DNA of 64,000 nucleotides from Blastomyces gilchristii SLH14081 (taxonomy: Eukaryota > Ascomycota > Eurotiomycetes > Onygenales > Ajellomycetaceae), in assembly GCF_000003855.2 (NCBI RefSeq), contig NW_003101681.1, positions 5,580,405 to 5,644,404 on the forward strand. Reading direction: 5' to 3'. The notes below the pieces were generated by a model. The model had not been told where the DNA came from. It was given only the letters and a program-made list of their open reading frames with translations, and ran no database searches. Each line of letters begins with the position of its first letter. The first letter of the stretch is position 1. Both the position numbers and the translations under genes were made by a program. Positions 1 through 12,046 of the stretch are shown here, piece by piece.

Positions 1-1514
1 AATAATAGACTTTTTATATATAAAATACCTGATTTTTTTCACACTAGTTCAGTAACTAGGTTAGATTTTTGAAGAGAATCTAATAAACTAAAATTGATTT
101 TTAAGATAAATCAATAAAATCTTTACAATCTCTTTCTTGAAATATAGTAAGAAAAAGTATGATATCAATTGATAGTAAATCAGATAATATGACAGTTTTT
201 GAGAGAAAAACTGACAAAAAATAAATCAATTTTTTACAGAGAAATTGATTAAAACTATTCAATTTTATTCTAAATTATTCAATTCTTCTCACACAATAAG
301 TATGCAACTCAAACCAGTTAATAAAAAGTGTAAAAAAAAATTAAGTATTAATAAAAGCTCTTCAGTCACTGAAAAAGTAATTCTTACTTAAAAGAATATG
401 AAATTATGATAGAAAATAACTCTGTTTTTAATTCTTTGTAAGAATATTGTGTAAAACTCAGAGAAAAATATCTTACTTTTTCAAGAGAAGTAAAAAAATT
501 ATTTCTAAAATCTTTTTTTTGCATTAACTACTGTAGAAGAATGAGATAGAAACTGCTAAGATATATACTACTATATTTTCTCTATCAAGACTTTCTCTCT
601 TCAGAGTCTTGATATTATAGAGAATATAAGTCTGTTTCTATATAATAATGTAAATATTGTCAGTGTGATGTAGAGAAACTGATTATTTATATCTTAAAAT
701 AGAAGACTTTATCAATGATTATATTAATATAGAGTTAATTCTCAAATTCAATAGAAATCTAGTATTACTATTCTCAATCTCTTGCAGAATCTATTAAATA
801 TTGAGATATTAAAACTAGATTTAATATATCTCACTGTACAGAGATCAAAGGCTCAGTCAGATCTTGAGATATACTGATTTTATAGTTGTTGTGTCTGCTG
901 ATTATGTATTGAGTACAGTTACTGAGATATCTTTTTGTACTTTTCTATCAGAGATGAGCCAGATTGAGAGAGGTGATATGAGGGTGAGACTTGGCATTGA
1001 TGTCTAGATACACTGAAGATAGACTGCAGAGATTGTACTTCAGAAGTGATCATTGATTATGTGCTTGATATTATCACTGAGATATCTTTTTGTATTTTTC
1101 TGCCAGGGATGGGCCAGATTAGGAAGGGCGGTACAAGGGTGAGACTTGGCATTGATGTTTTGAAACATCAAAGATGAACAGGGTTTTCATGGAGATCACT
1201 CCTCAGATATTTTCACAACTACAGATTGAGAATCTTCCAAAATCAAGAAGATTGATGCATAAGACTAGGTCTCTTCACCTTATAATTTGTATAGCAATTT
1301 GGCCCGGGGTTGTGGTGTGATAGAGAAGAATGAGGGATAATCCCACGCAGGAGTTCTGAACAACATCTGGTTCACATTTGGCTGGATAACTCCATCACCA
1401 CACGGGGTATGCGGTCGGCGATGGGGTCAAAATGCTCATATGATCAAGGGCTTTTCAATGGATCTATCAGCAGGTTCTTATTCAAAAAATCGAGCAAGTT
1501 TGTGATGAAGTGGT
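1..1514 (-). mobile_element. LINE copy 1, inverted 5' segment (5' UTR)
   Basis: Reverse complement of the 5' untranslated region seen in forward orientation at 16160-17710 and 60330-61860. The LINE 5' terminus lies at about 1514 and the segment reads leftwards off the window edge at position 1. It holds the GC-richer terminal block (about 1090-1500) and two related monomers (about 880-1000 and 1070-1190) containing the shared GGTGAGACTTGGC-type core. There is no coding frame. It abuts a forward, 5'-truncated LINE body after about 12 unassigned bases (1515-1526). The layout matches the 5' inversions made when non-LTR retrotransposons insert by twin priming. A later rearrangement is the alternative. 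Confidence 0.85.
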
Positions 1515-1526
1515 GAGAAGATCTTT

Positions 1527-2818
1527 GATAAATTCATTCTTTATAATATTTCAGTTGAAATTTTTGACTGTGAGAAAGAAATACTACTTTTAAAAAATGA
1601 ATTAGAAGAATACAATTCTATTCAACTGAGAAAATAGTCTGTATGACTAAATTCAATTGAGTTTAGACAAAGTAGAAGAAATGTCTCTATTCTAGTATAT
1701 ACAAAGACACTTTAATAATCAAGAATCTCTGAAGTAAGAGTAGCAGATTTGAAAATGAGAGTTCATGAATACAAACACTCAAGAATAAATCTCAAAGCTT
1801 AAACACAGTGTTCAAACTGTCAAAGATATGAACACTTTATAATCTCTTATTTCTAGACTGACCGTGTAACTGTGTCTGAGACCAGGACTAGATTTTCTGA
1901 TAGTTTCATTACCAATTTCACTGATCTCATTACACAGTTTTAACATTAGATAGTAGTCTCATACTGTCTCAGTGAGACTTACTGTCTACTCTTATCACAT
2001 TTTTCAAATGAGATCATGATTTCCACTTCTCAATTTAAATTATTTTTATTGCTTTAAATGACTTTAAATCTCATTTGAGCATCACCAAAAAGTGTTACTT
2101 TTTAAAAAATTAAAAATAGTCTAAAAAAACCTTAAAATGTCTAAAAATAGTAACTTTATGCCAAGAATGAGACTAAATGGGATCAAATGAGACCACTTTC
2201 TCATTTTTTTCAAGTCATGGTTCCATTTTAAGATCTGATATATAGTCACTTCGCATGTTTTTTTAATGATTAGTCCCAGCAGAATTCATGCCAAGAAATG
2301 TATGAAACCAGACCAAATGGGACCAATTGTGAAATTCATGGTCCTAGCGGCCAGTCTACTTATTTCAGAGACTCAAAATGCACATTCTGTACTAGAGATC
2401 ACAAAACTAGTTAGTATAAATATGAAATATGCTCAAAAAGAGATGAAATATGTTAATATGCTCTGCTCAAATGCTTCAATTGTAAAGAAAAACATGCATC
2501 TAGCTCAATAGAATGTATATTTACTTCAAGAACTCAAAAGAACTGAAGAAAAGATGAAGGTCAAAGTAAATGTAAAACTGAAGAGAAAAGTTGAACCAGT
2601 AAATCTACAACTGTAAGCTTAAAAAGAAGAAACTCTTAACTATTTAAATCTTCAAATTTCAATTCTTCAGTTAAATATAAACAGAATTTGAATTCTTAAA
2701 CATCTATTAAGATTAGAGAATTGAGAAATAACTCTGATAATAAACTAGATAAAATGCAAGCAGTTGAGATTCCTGCTTTTACAATAGTTATAATCTACTA
2801 TCTAATGATAGTGATTAG
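1527..2818 (+). pseudogene. LINE ORF1 (gag-like), 5'-truncated and broken
   Basis: 3' half of the LINE nucleic-acid-binding protein. The part after MITE M1 (2359-2510) still reads as zinc-knuckle sequence, with a C-X2-C-X3-H pattern in the last knuckle (CSNASIVKKNMH; the second Cys is now Ser). In this copy the frame ends at TAG 2816-2818, 29 bases before the ORF2 ATG, as in copies 2, 3 and 4. The 5' half is absent because of the inversion junction near 1520, and M1 adds 505 bp plus an 8 bp duplication. It cannot make a functional protein. Confidence 0.8.
1854..2358 (-). mobile_element. hAT-type MITE copy M1
   Basis: A 505 bp non-coding element with ends TAGACTGACCG and CGGCCAGTCTA, an ~11 bp imperfect inverted repeat. 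It is flanked by an exact 8 bp duplication, cttatttc, at 1846-1853 and 2359-2366. LINE copy 2 has the uninterrupted sequence at the matching place (about 19020-19030), so the empty site is known. The 8 bp duplication and TAG...CTA ends fit the hAT superfamily. Orientation is relative to M4. Confidence 0.92.
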
Positions 2819-2847
2819 ATCTCACTCTATCTCTACTCTCTTTTAGT

Positions 2848-5800
2848 ATGAATATACAACAAAAACAATAAAAAAAGTTTAAAAAATCTTCAAAAATCAT
2901 ATTTATTCAAAACAATGAGAATAGAAACTTAAATTGTATTTATTCTTATCTTCAAATTGTATTTGAATCAAAACTTGATTTTATACTTTTTCAGAAACTG
3001 AATTTTGATACTAAGTAAAAATATATTATTTCTTATTCAAGTTACTGCTGCTTTCTATCTCAAAAGTCTAAGATAAAGTCAAAAGTAGTAATCTATGAAA
3101 GAAAGAGATCAAGATATTAATTTAATCTAAGATTTAATATCATATCTGACTCTGATATTCTAGTGAGTGATATTATAGATAAAGAGAATGAGTTTGATAC
3201 TATACAGCTCATAAGTATCTATAATGAAAAGTGATTGAAGAAAAATAACAATATCTGAATAATTAATAGAGAATTTTTAAACATAACTCTGTTAAAAAAC
3301 TCTATAATTATAGAAGATTTCAATGCACATCATTTCTGATGAAATTCAGAATGTAAAAGAGCAGTAAGAGCAGATAAACTAGTTGAATAAATCTTTGAGA
3401 ATTCAATAGATCTAGTTAATAAGTCTGATCAATAAACATTCTTTAGAAAAGATATGAAACAGAAATCTATTATAGATCTAATCTTCATATTATAAAATCT
3501 AATTGAAAAAAGACTTATAAACTAATTTATTAATTCAAATGAGACATCAGAATCAGATCATGAGATTATTCAATTTAATATTGAACTGAGTAAAAAATAA
3601 ATGAGTGAAAACTCTCTTCTCTCTAATCAGTATAACTTTGAAAAAGCTGATTGAAAAGTTGTTGAAGAAAGTATAAAACTATTAAAATCTGAAAAGCAGA
3701 GTGAGCTCTATTGAAATCTCAGTCAAGATGCTTCAAATGAAATACTTAAGAATAGAGTAAAGATCATTACATCTATTATTCTAACAAGTATTAGAGATAA
3801 TATTTCAAAGAAAAAGTCTTCTGAGTATTTCAAATCTCAATGAAATGAGAATATTATATGAAAAAGAAAATAATTAGTCACTACTAGAAGAGATTGAAGA
3901 AATGATATAATATTCAATAAAGAGTTCAAAGCTAGCAGAAATGAATATTTTTCAGATATTAAAAGAGTTAAAACAGACTGCTGAAACAAATTTCTTAAAG
4001 AAGTATAAGAAAAAGAAGTTTTTAAAGCTTTCAACTATACTAAAATAACAAGTGTAGTAAAACTTTCAGCCTTAGAATATGAGTTTCAGAATGAATTATA
4101 TACAGCAAATTCTTTTGAGAAAAAATGTTAAGCTTTTATAAGAATTCTCTTTCAAAACTCATCAGATTCAGATTCATAGAAAGAGAATATATCACTTTAT
4201 AACTATATTGATGAAAATGACTGAGAATGATCTGAACTTATATAAGATGAATTAGAGTCAGCTATCTTCTCAAGTTCAATTAAAACTACTACAGAGCCTG
4301 ATTCAATCAATCACTTAATCATTCAAAATACATGTTTCTATCTGAAGAATGAATATTTTGAGCTCTTTTTCAATCTCTTAAAAAGTAATTATCATTCTGA
4401 ATACTGAAGAGAAGTAACTGAAGTGATTCTTATAAAACCTAGTAGAAAAGCTTTAATTTCTAAGTCATATAGAGTAATATCTCTATTGAACTATCTGAGA
4501 AAGATTTTAGAAAAGATAATAGCTACTTAACTATCTTTTATACACTCTATTAATAATTCTCTTTCATTTAGTGAATAAATGAGAGATAGAAAACAATGCT
4601 CTGTAAGTAATACTCTTCTCTCAGTTATTTATAATATTTAAATTGTAAAGTAGGAAGATCTGTTCTTAATTGCAGTTTTCATTGATATAAAAGATATATT
4701 TAATCATGTTTCAAAGTCAAAAATAATTCAGACTTTGAAGATGTTAAAACTGTCACTTTCTCTAATAAAATGAGTTAACTGTTTTATATCAAAAAGAATT
4801 ATATAACTATTGTTTGATGAAATGAAATAAGACAAGACTGAGATAAAAATAGAAGTACTGTAAGAATTTTTAATCTCACTTATTTTATTTATAATATACA
4901 CTGCATATCTATTCAAGAATAGAGATATAAAAATACTGAGATCTTCAAGTTATATGAATGATATTAATCTAGTCTACAGTTCAAAAATAATCAAAGAGAA
5001 TTTAGAAGTGATTAAGAAAGCAGTAAAGAAAATCTTTGTTAAACTAGATATCAATCAAATTTAATTTAATATGAATAAAACTGAGTTAATTCATTTGTTT
5101 TCTAGATTTAATAAGAAAAAGCTATATCTAACTCTTTTAAATAAAGAGATTAAACCCAGTTTGAATATTAAATAATTAAAAGTATGATTAAACTTCAAGT
5201 TGAATTTTAAATATCATATTCAACAAAGAACTATCAAGACAGAAAGACTATTAAATAGCATAATCAGACTATTAAATACAGAGAGAGATCTATTCTTTCA
5301 GACTATAAGATAGTTGTACATAGTGTGTATCATCTCAGTAGCTGATTATAAAGTTCAAGTTTGATGAAATAATTAAGAAGATTTCACTGAACTCTTTCAA
5401 AGTCTTTAAAACAGAGCTTTGAGAAGAATTCTGAGAGTATTTAAATCATTTTCTATTAAAGTAATCAAAATTGAAGCTTCAATTCTTTCTTCTGCTATTA
5501 GATTTGAAAAGACCTGTATGAACTATACTCTGAGAGTTATAAAGATGAGCTTAAATCATATAATCAGAGAAAGAGTCTCTTCTTCATTTTCATTAATTAA
5601 CTCAGGAAATGAACTGAATTGAAATAGATTTCTTGATTGAAATGATAATAATTCTTCAAAGAAAATGCTCTCTCAACTATACAGACTATATTCACTGATT
5701 AAAAATCAATTTTCTTCATTAAATATTGAAAAAGTTGATTATGAGAAGATATCTCTCTGAAGAGAAAAGCTGAAATCTCTTATAGACTTGTAAATAAGTG

Positions 5801-6803
5801 AACTATCTAAAGAGAGAGAATATGAATAGTATTTGAAGAGAATCTCTACAATTAATATAAAAGACTCCATTCTGATTTACTCAGATGACTCAAAAAATGA
5901 GAATTTGAATACATTAGATACAGACATTGCTTATACTGAAGATAATATTAATTTTATCTTAGATTTCTGAAATTTAAACTATGAATCTGAAGTCTTTGAT
6001 ACTGAACTATTTACAATAGTGAAAGCTTTCAAACTTATTAAAATAAAATGTTATAAAAGAGAAAATAGTTTGAAAGAGATATGAATATTCTCTGATAGTC
6101 AAGCTGCTTTAAAAAGACTTAGAAATAGTCAGATTCATAATGATTAAATAAATCTTGAACTGATTTTAAATTCTGTTTTGAAAATTTAAAAGTGAAGAAT
6201 ATCAAAACTGATAATTCATCTGCACTAAGTTCCTGCTCATATAAACATTTATAACAATGAATTGACTGATTTAGCTGTAAAAAAAGTTCAGAATTAAGCA
6301 GATCTATTTAAAAAATAGTGTTCTAGTCTTATATAAAGAGAAAGATAAAAGAATCTTGTTTAGATAAGTGAAATAAAAGCAGATAGAAATAAAAGAAAAG
6401 TATACATTATTCAAGATTTAAAACAACACTCAAGTGAAAATGTTGTTTTATTAAATATAAACAGAAAATATTCTTATCTATAATTCAGCTGAAACTGGAA
6501 TATGATGATTTCAAATCTTATATATAAAGATTTAATGATAGATTTGATTCAATAGAATTCTCATTCTGCAATGTAAATGAAAATTCTGAGTATATTATAA
6601 TACACTGTGCATTATACAATAGTCTCAGAGTCAGATTGAAAGAGAAGTATAATCTAAATCAATTAAATATAAGATTCTTATTCTCAACTGAGACAGAAAT
6701 CAAATACTTAATAGACTTTCTATCAGAAACTCAAGCAGCTACAAGAAAATGACTAAATTCAGAAATATCTGAATATGAGAAGAAGAAAATTAATCAGATA
6801 TAG
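2848..6803 (+). pseudogene. LINE ORF2 polyprotein (endonuclease-RT-RNase H), RIP-degraded
   Basis: The ATG at 2848 starts the same N-terminus as in copies 2-4 (MNIQQK). Domains in order are recognisable through the stops: AP-type endonuclease (about 2900-3600, with the FNAHH motif at 3320-3340), reverse transcriptase (about 4250-5200, with the Y-x-D-D box degraded to YMNDI near 4955), RNase H (about 5870-6290), and a C-terminal zinc knuckle (about 6560-6625). The stop is TAG 6801-6803, conserved with other copies. The start-to-stop distance is not a multiple of three, so there are indels as well as nonsense changes. It is not functional. Confidence 0.88.
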
Positions 6804-7156
6804 TCTGTTAAAACACCTATACACTATCTTTTAATAATTTGTTTTGTTATAATCTCTCTTTATCTTACTTTTTCTTTTCTGTTCTTTTCTGTCTACTTGT
6901 TGAATATGTGTATCTTTAAGACTTTGTTCTCTTTTCCTTTGTTATAATTTTTTCAAATGATTTCAAAGTATCAGAAGATGTTAAAATACTGCAATTTGTA
7001 AAGAGTTTTTATATTCTGAGCTGAAATTTTCTGATTTTGCATATCTGAAATTGATAAGTGTATAATAGTTAACTTTATAGATATTAAAAAAACCCTAAGA
7101 ACTAAAAACTCTCAGGTAGATATCATAGTCTCTGACTGCATACATCTATAATTGAA

Positions 7157-7183
7157 CAATAATAATAATAATAATAATAATAA
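7157..7183 (+). repeat. LINE 3' (AAT)n tail
   Basis: A run of AAT triplets closes LINE copy 1. The same tail type ends LINE copies 2 and 4 and the SINEs, in place of poly(A). Confidence 0.85.
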
Positions 7184-8816
7184 CTCGGGTGACAGTTTTA
7201 ATCTGTAAAACTATAAGCTAACTTTCTTTATAATCTTGTAAGACTCTGTCTGTAAGAGATTCAGCTTCTTGCTAGATCTCTGTGTAATAATATTTTTCAG
7301 ACTTAGTCGGACTCTATTATCTTTCTCAAAACTCTTTGTAATATACTTAGAGTTATAGTATCTCTTTTAATACTTTGAAGTCTTTCTCAAGAATTCACAG
7401 ACTTTCTTCTGAATATTCTGAATTCTCTCAGTCTGTTTACAGATATTATTACACTCTATAGTATACTCTCACAGATTTATCAAGATTATCTATGAGTGAG
7501 TTTCAGTGAGTATCTTAAAGAGAGTTTTATCTGTACTGATATGTTTTAAATTGTTATACATGAACTCTGTAAGTAATAATTAATACACTCAGTTATTCTG
7601 ATTGTAATTGACAAAGCACTGCAGATACTGTTTTAATATACTTATTAGATATTCTATCTAATCATCTGTCTGGTGATAAAAAGCTGTGCTTAGATCTTAT
7701 AAGATCTTTAGTATAGTTATCAGATCAGATCAGAACTTCTCTGTAAAGATTAATTCTCTATCTAAGACAATGTTTATAAGTAACTCATGCAACTGAATCA
7801 CATTACAGATAAAGATATAAGTTAAATTCTTTAACTTTAAGTTCTTATAAGTGAGTATAAAGTGTGTTATCTTGATGAAGTAATCTATTGTCACTATTAC
7901 AATGTTAAAGTAGATATTATACATGTTCTTTATATAATCTGAACTGCACTACTTATAAATTCTGATAAATAGTATAAGAATTTATTATTTTCTTTATAAG
8001 CTCTTACATCTTCAGTCAGAAGTACTTTCTTGTAAGCAACTTATAAGTTCTAGTATCTGTAAAATGATATACTAGAGAAGAGTTATAATATCTTTTAATA
8101 AGTTCTATATATAGAAACTTATTTATAGATATATAAATTCAACTCTCTCTTTATAAGAGATTATTTAAGTCACTCTAATTCTTTGTTTCTGTGGAATTAA
8201 TCTCTGCTGTAAGGGTTCTGAATAAACTGATTATATTTATTCTTTAGTTACAGTTCTGATAATCTGAATAGAAGATCTTATAAAGACTTATACTCTATTT
8301 CTTCTTATATCAGATCTTCTGCAGTGTTTCTTAAAGTCTATAAACACTTTAGATTATAAATAATCTCTCTCAGAATCTTTGTAAAGATTCTCAGAGTGTT
8401 AACTCTCAGTGTTATAGAGAGAAGTTATACAGGCTTTTTCTCTCTTTCTTCTCTCTTCTCTTACAGAGAATTAAGAGACTCTTCAGTTAATTTCTTCATA
8501 ATACTCAGTCTGAGTATTCTGTGAAGCTTTTCTGTCTTCTCTAGTCTCTCTATATCTGTTATTCTGATTTTCTTAATATAGTCAGATCTGTTAGAGAGTC
8601 TGTTCACTGAGTTCTTAGTCTTCTTAATATACTCTATCTTGAATTAGAACTCACTCAGTTTCTGAGCTCAGTAAATCTACTATTGTAAGAGTTTCTTTAT
8701 TAAAGTAAACTATTATAAGCTGTTATAATCAGTTTTAACAGTCATCACTGTTACAAGACTCTTAAAGTAGTGATATCAGTGATGAAAGAATTTCACTATT
8801 GTAATAAGCTTCTAAT
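7184..8816 (-). pseudogene. GypD: Ty3/gypsy pol remnant (RNase H-integrase)
   Basis: On the minus strand, 8816 down to about 8560 reads as the end of a gypsy RNase H: a TDYNSL motif, then KLSEFWFKIEYIKKTKNSV, matching the family's TDHKNL...FKIEYI.G..N..ADALSR pattern. Further down, 7924-7730 is integrase core: VTIDYFIKITHFI corresponds to the usual VVVDRFTKMAHFI, and LDRELIFTEKF to SDRG..FTS.F, which carries the second catalytic Asp. Stops are mainly TGA and TAA. No LTR is visible. Both ends are cut: LINE copy 1 on the left, MITE M2 on the right. It may be the same family as GypB or GypC; the overlap is too small to tell. Confidence 0.75.
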
Positions 8817-9321
8817 TAGACTGACCGTGTGACCGTGTCTAAGATCAGAATCAGAATATTTGATGATTTTATTATCAATTTAACTGATCTCATTACACAG
8901 TTTTAAGATTAAATAGTAGTCTCATACTATCTCAGTGAGACTTACTGTCTACTCTTATCACATTTTTCAAATGAGATCATGATTTTCACTTCTCAATTTA
9001 AATTATTTTTATTGCTTTAAATGACTTTAAATCTCATTTGAGTGTTATCAAAAAGTGTTACTTTTTAAAAAATTAAAAATAGTCGAAAAAAACCTTAAAA
9101 TGACTAAAAATAGTAACTTTATGCTAAGAATAGAACTAAATAAAATCAAATGAAATCACTTTCTCATTTTTTCTAAGTCATGATCTCATTTTGAGATCTG
9201 ATATATAGTCACTTTACATGTTTTTTTAATGATTAGTCCCAGCGGGATTAATACTAAGAAATATATAAAATCAGATTAAATAAGATTAAATATGAAATTC
9301 GTAGTTCTGACAGCCAGTCTA
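8817..9321 (-). mobile_element. hAT-type MITE copy M2
   Basis: 505 bp, running from TAGACTGACCG to CAGCCAGTCTA and matching M1 along its length with many extra transitions. No 8 bp duplication is found: cttctaat lies before it and gccgtgtc after. The bases after its right end (GCCGTGTCTGAGATCAG) resemble the element's own left end a second time, so this may be a nested or rearranged insertion. Confidence 0.85.
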
Positions 9322-10881
9322 GCCGTGTCTGAGATCAGAATTAAACTTTATAGTTATTATATTATCTAAAAGTATTACTTCTGATCATAATTTATATTCA
9401 TCATATTGATTTTAAATCACTTTATTTCAAATATTAAAGATCTTAGATTCACTTTTTAAATAAAAACTTAATTTCAGATAAAGAATATTTTTAAATTCTT
9501 AGTTATATTTTTATTCTGATCTTATTCTGAAGAATAATATTAAATAAGATTATAAAATCATTTCTCACTTATATAATATTCTATACCTAGTACTCATTTG
9601 TTGAAAATTCAACAGAGAGTATTATCAAATATTATTACTTTTCTGAATATAAATTGTAATTTATATTATTTTAATTCTGAAAAAAATAATAAATAAAAAA
9701 AATAAAACTAAAAATAAAAAACAAAATAAAAATGAGAAAAAATCACAACAGAAAAAAAAATAAAAATAAAAATAAAAAAAATCAGAATTGCAGAGCTGCA
9801 GTATTCTTAAAATACTTTCTTCTCAGTGTCTTTACAATATTCATTATTAACTGTGTATCTCTCATAGTGAGAGTAACACAGTTATAATGAGTTATTATCT
9901 TAATATTATCTGATAAATAATTAGTATATATCTGTATAAATATGAATAACTAGAAAATATACACTTAAAAAGTGTGATCAGAGTGAACTCTGCTACTACT
10001 TGAATAGTATCAAGAGTAGAACACTGAAATCAATGATTCTTCTCATTGATTTTACAGATAAGATATGTGAAGATGATCTTGAGAAATATAAAATTTCTCA
10101 ACTTCTGATAAAAACAGATCTTATGAAGAGACTCTATTTTCATAATATCAGAGACTGAGTATTATCAAAAAGTGTTACTTTCATATAATGTATATACACT
10201 TACTTTGATAATTTAATCTCTGTGTATATAAGTGAGAATTACAGCTTTTTCACACTGCACAGCTCTCATTGAGATGCTGATATCAGTGTGCAACTCATAC
10301 AGCTTCTTAATTCAGTATACACTGTGTGTATACAGCTCTGTGTACTGAGACTATGTTAATTATTATGATCTGACATGATACTCACTTTTCTCAGACTATG
10401 TTCATTTGAGAGAAAGAGAGAATGTAACTACTGTTTTATTAAGAGAGAATGAGTACTTAATTATTATAGAAGATAATTTAATTTTTGCTACATTTATTAA
10501 AAATTTAATTAGTCTATACTCTTTAATTTGAGAATTTCTGAAAGTGTTTTAATAGTTTTCATACCAGCTTGAAATTAGTGGTAATTTGAAGAAGAGAAAA
10601 GAGAGAAGAAAGAAATAAGAACAACTTATCTTTATAATATAAAAATAGAAAATTGCTGTAATTATTTATTCTAGTAACAAAGATCTGTTTTCTGCATGTA
10701 GCTCTGATACAGAATATATTATAACTATATAGAAAGAATATTAACAGTGTATGCATTGAATGAAGATAATATTACTATGTAATACTGTAGCTGTTTCTGT
10801 ATATCTTTAAAAGCTGTTAATATTTTCTTTAAGTCTCATTATATTTGATAAGTTAATAATATATTTCAATATACTTTCTCT
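9322..10881. other. AT-rich DNA without recognisable gene
   Basis: The first bases repeat the MITE-terminus motif GTGTCTGAGATCAG; then there is very AT-rich sequence with an A-rich stretch at about 9660-9785. A few short palindromic-looking patches occur (about 9840-9900 and 10240-10370). No coding frame, RNA gene or element border can be supported. A 65-codon minus-strand frame at 10559-10756 is low-complexity and is not called. Confidence 0.5.
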
Positions 10882-10960
10882 TTTATTATTATTATTATTA
10901 TTATCATCATCATTATTATTATCATTATTATTATTATCATCACTATTATCATCATTATTA

Positions 10961-11001
<41 letters not shown>
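10882..11001 (+). repeat. Imperfect (ATT/ATC)n microsatellite
   Basis: About 120 bp of TTA/TCA-type triplets with scattered ATC variants. The minus strand would read (AAT)n, as in LINE and SINE tails, so it could be an expanded tail of a lost minus-strand insertion. Nothing beside it proves this. Confidence 0.85.
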
Positions 11002-11002
<1 letters not shown>

Positions 11003-11079
11003 CATTTTTGACTGTCTCTTCTGTCTTCATCTCTGTTCAATACTTACTGAAATCAATTATATTATTTCTCTTTAAATAT

Positions 11080-11890
11080 TCTGCGGTTCTGTGGATCATT
11101 AAGGCACATAAGCGTTATCACAGATTGAAGAGAGAGAAGAAGAAGTTGTTTCAGTGAGAAGAGACAGATTGTAAGATATATTATAATGCCTTGAAAAGAC
11201 TCTGTAAAAGAGTAGAATAGTAATGATTTTAAGTAATACTTCTGATAAATTTAGACTGAACTAAGTATAGAAATAATATAAATAACACTGCATATAAGAG
11301 AATGAAAAAGAAGATAGTGAAGAGTCTTATATAGTAGTGATAAGATCAGAAGAAGTTCTGAGAATAATTTGAGATTAAAATGAAAAGAGAAAGAGAGAAG
11401 AAGAGTATTACTGCAAATAAGCAGTAATAGAAGAAGATTGAGAGAGTGTTAAAGTGAGAGATAAAGAAGTTAAAACTGATAAGTTTTTTATTTATTAAGA
11501 GATAATAATTTTTGATAACACTTCTATTCTCTAATTGATTGCAGAAGCTAGCAGAGAAGAAGAAAATTAAGATCTTATTCAGGTCTCAAATGCACTTCAT
11601 AATTCAGAATATTGAGAAGACAGCTCTGCTCTCTGAGTATATCAATCTACTTACTACTGAGATGAAACCTGAGACAGTAGATTAGAAAATGCAGGATTTT
11701 AAGATACAGATTAATCTGACTGAGACAAAGTAGTAGAAACTCTTCTCTGAGAAGATAGTGAAGAGAGATTTTAAGATGATTATCATTTCAGATAAGGAGA
11801 AGAAGAAGAAGAATAAGAATAAGAAATGAATTATAAAGAATGATAAGAAGAATGAGAAAGAGAAGAAAGATAATAAGTAAAAAAAGTTTT
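11080..11890 (+). pseudogene. Decayed lysine-rich coding remnant, unidentified
   Basis: One plus-strand frame, read across TGA/TAG/TAA, gives a lysine/glutamate-rich sequence (for example HKRYHRLKREKKKLFQ near 11100). Further on, 11570-11870 reads FRSQMHFIIQNIEKTALLSEY, then more sequence, and ends in a strongly basic tail (EKKKKKNKNKK). The density of TGA where Trp would fit matches the RIPed elements around it. The order (helical, basic, Lys-rich C-terminus) resembles tails of some fungal DNA-transposon transposases, but no catalytic motif is seen, so no family is assigned. An unsupported host pseudogene is equally possible. Confidence 0.4.
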
Positions 11891-12046
11891 TTTCTTTTTA
11901 TATTAGTTAGTTATAAGTTCATAACTATTAATAATTAAAATTAATTTTAAGTTTTTAAAAATTATTATACAAGTTGTAATCAATATCAAAAATAATATAT
12001 ATATATATATTTAATTATTATAATTCACAAATCAATATACTGATAA
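11891..12046. other. AT-rich spacer before GypA1
   Basis: Poly-T/AT sequence with a short (AT)n run at about 11996-12010. No feature is seen. The last bases, gataa (12042-12046), may be a target duplication of GypA1, since tataa follows its 3' LTR (four of five match). Confidence 0.5.

Larger units (their letters stand above)
1527..7183 (+). mobile_element. LINE copy 1, forward body (Tad1-like non-LTR retrotransposon)
   Basis: Alignable by eye with LINE copy 2 from the middle of ORF1 (about 18706) to the 3' end. It contains the 3' half of ORF1, all of ORF2, the 3' untranslated region and a terminal (AAT)n tail at about 7157-7183. MITE M1 interrupts ORF1. Stops are numerous in all frames; most are explained by Trp to TGA and Gln to TAA/TAG. 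This is the most heavily mutated of the long LINE copies, so it is probably old. The tail meets a gypsy remnant (GypD), but the left target junction is outside the window, so no TSD can be checked. Confidence 0.9.
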
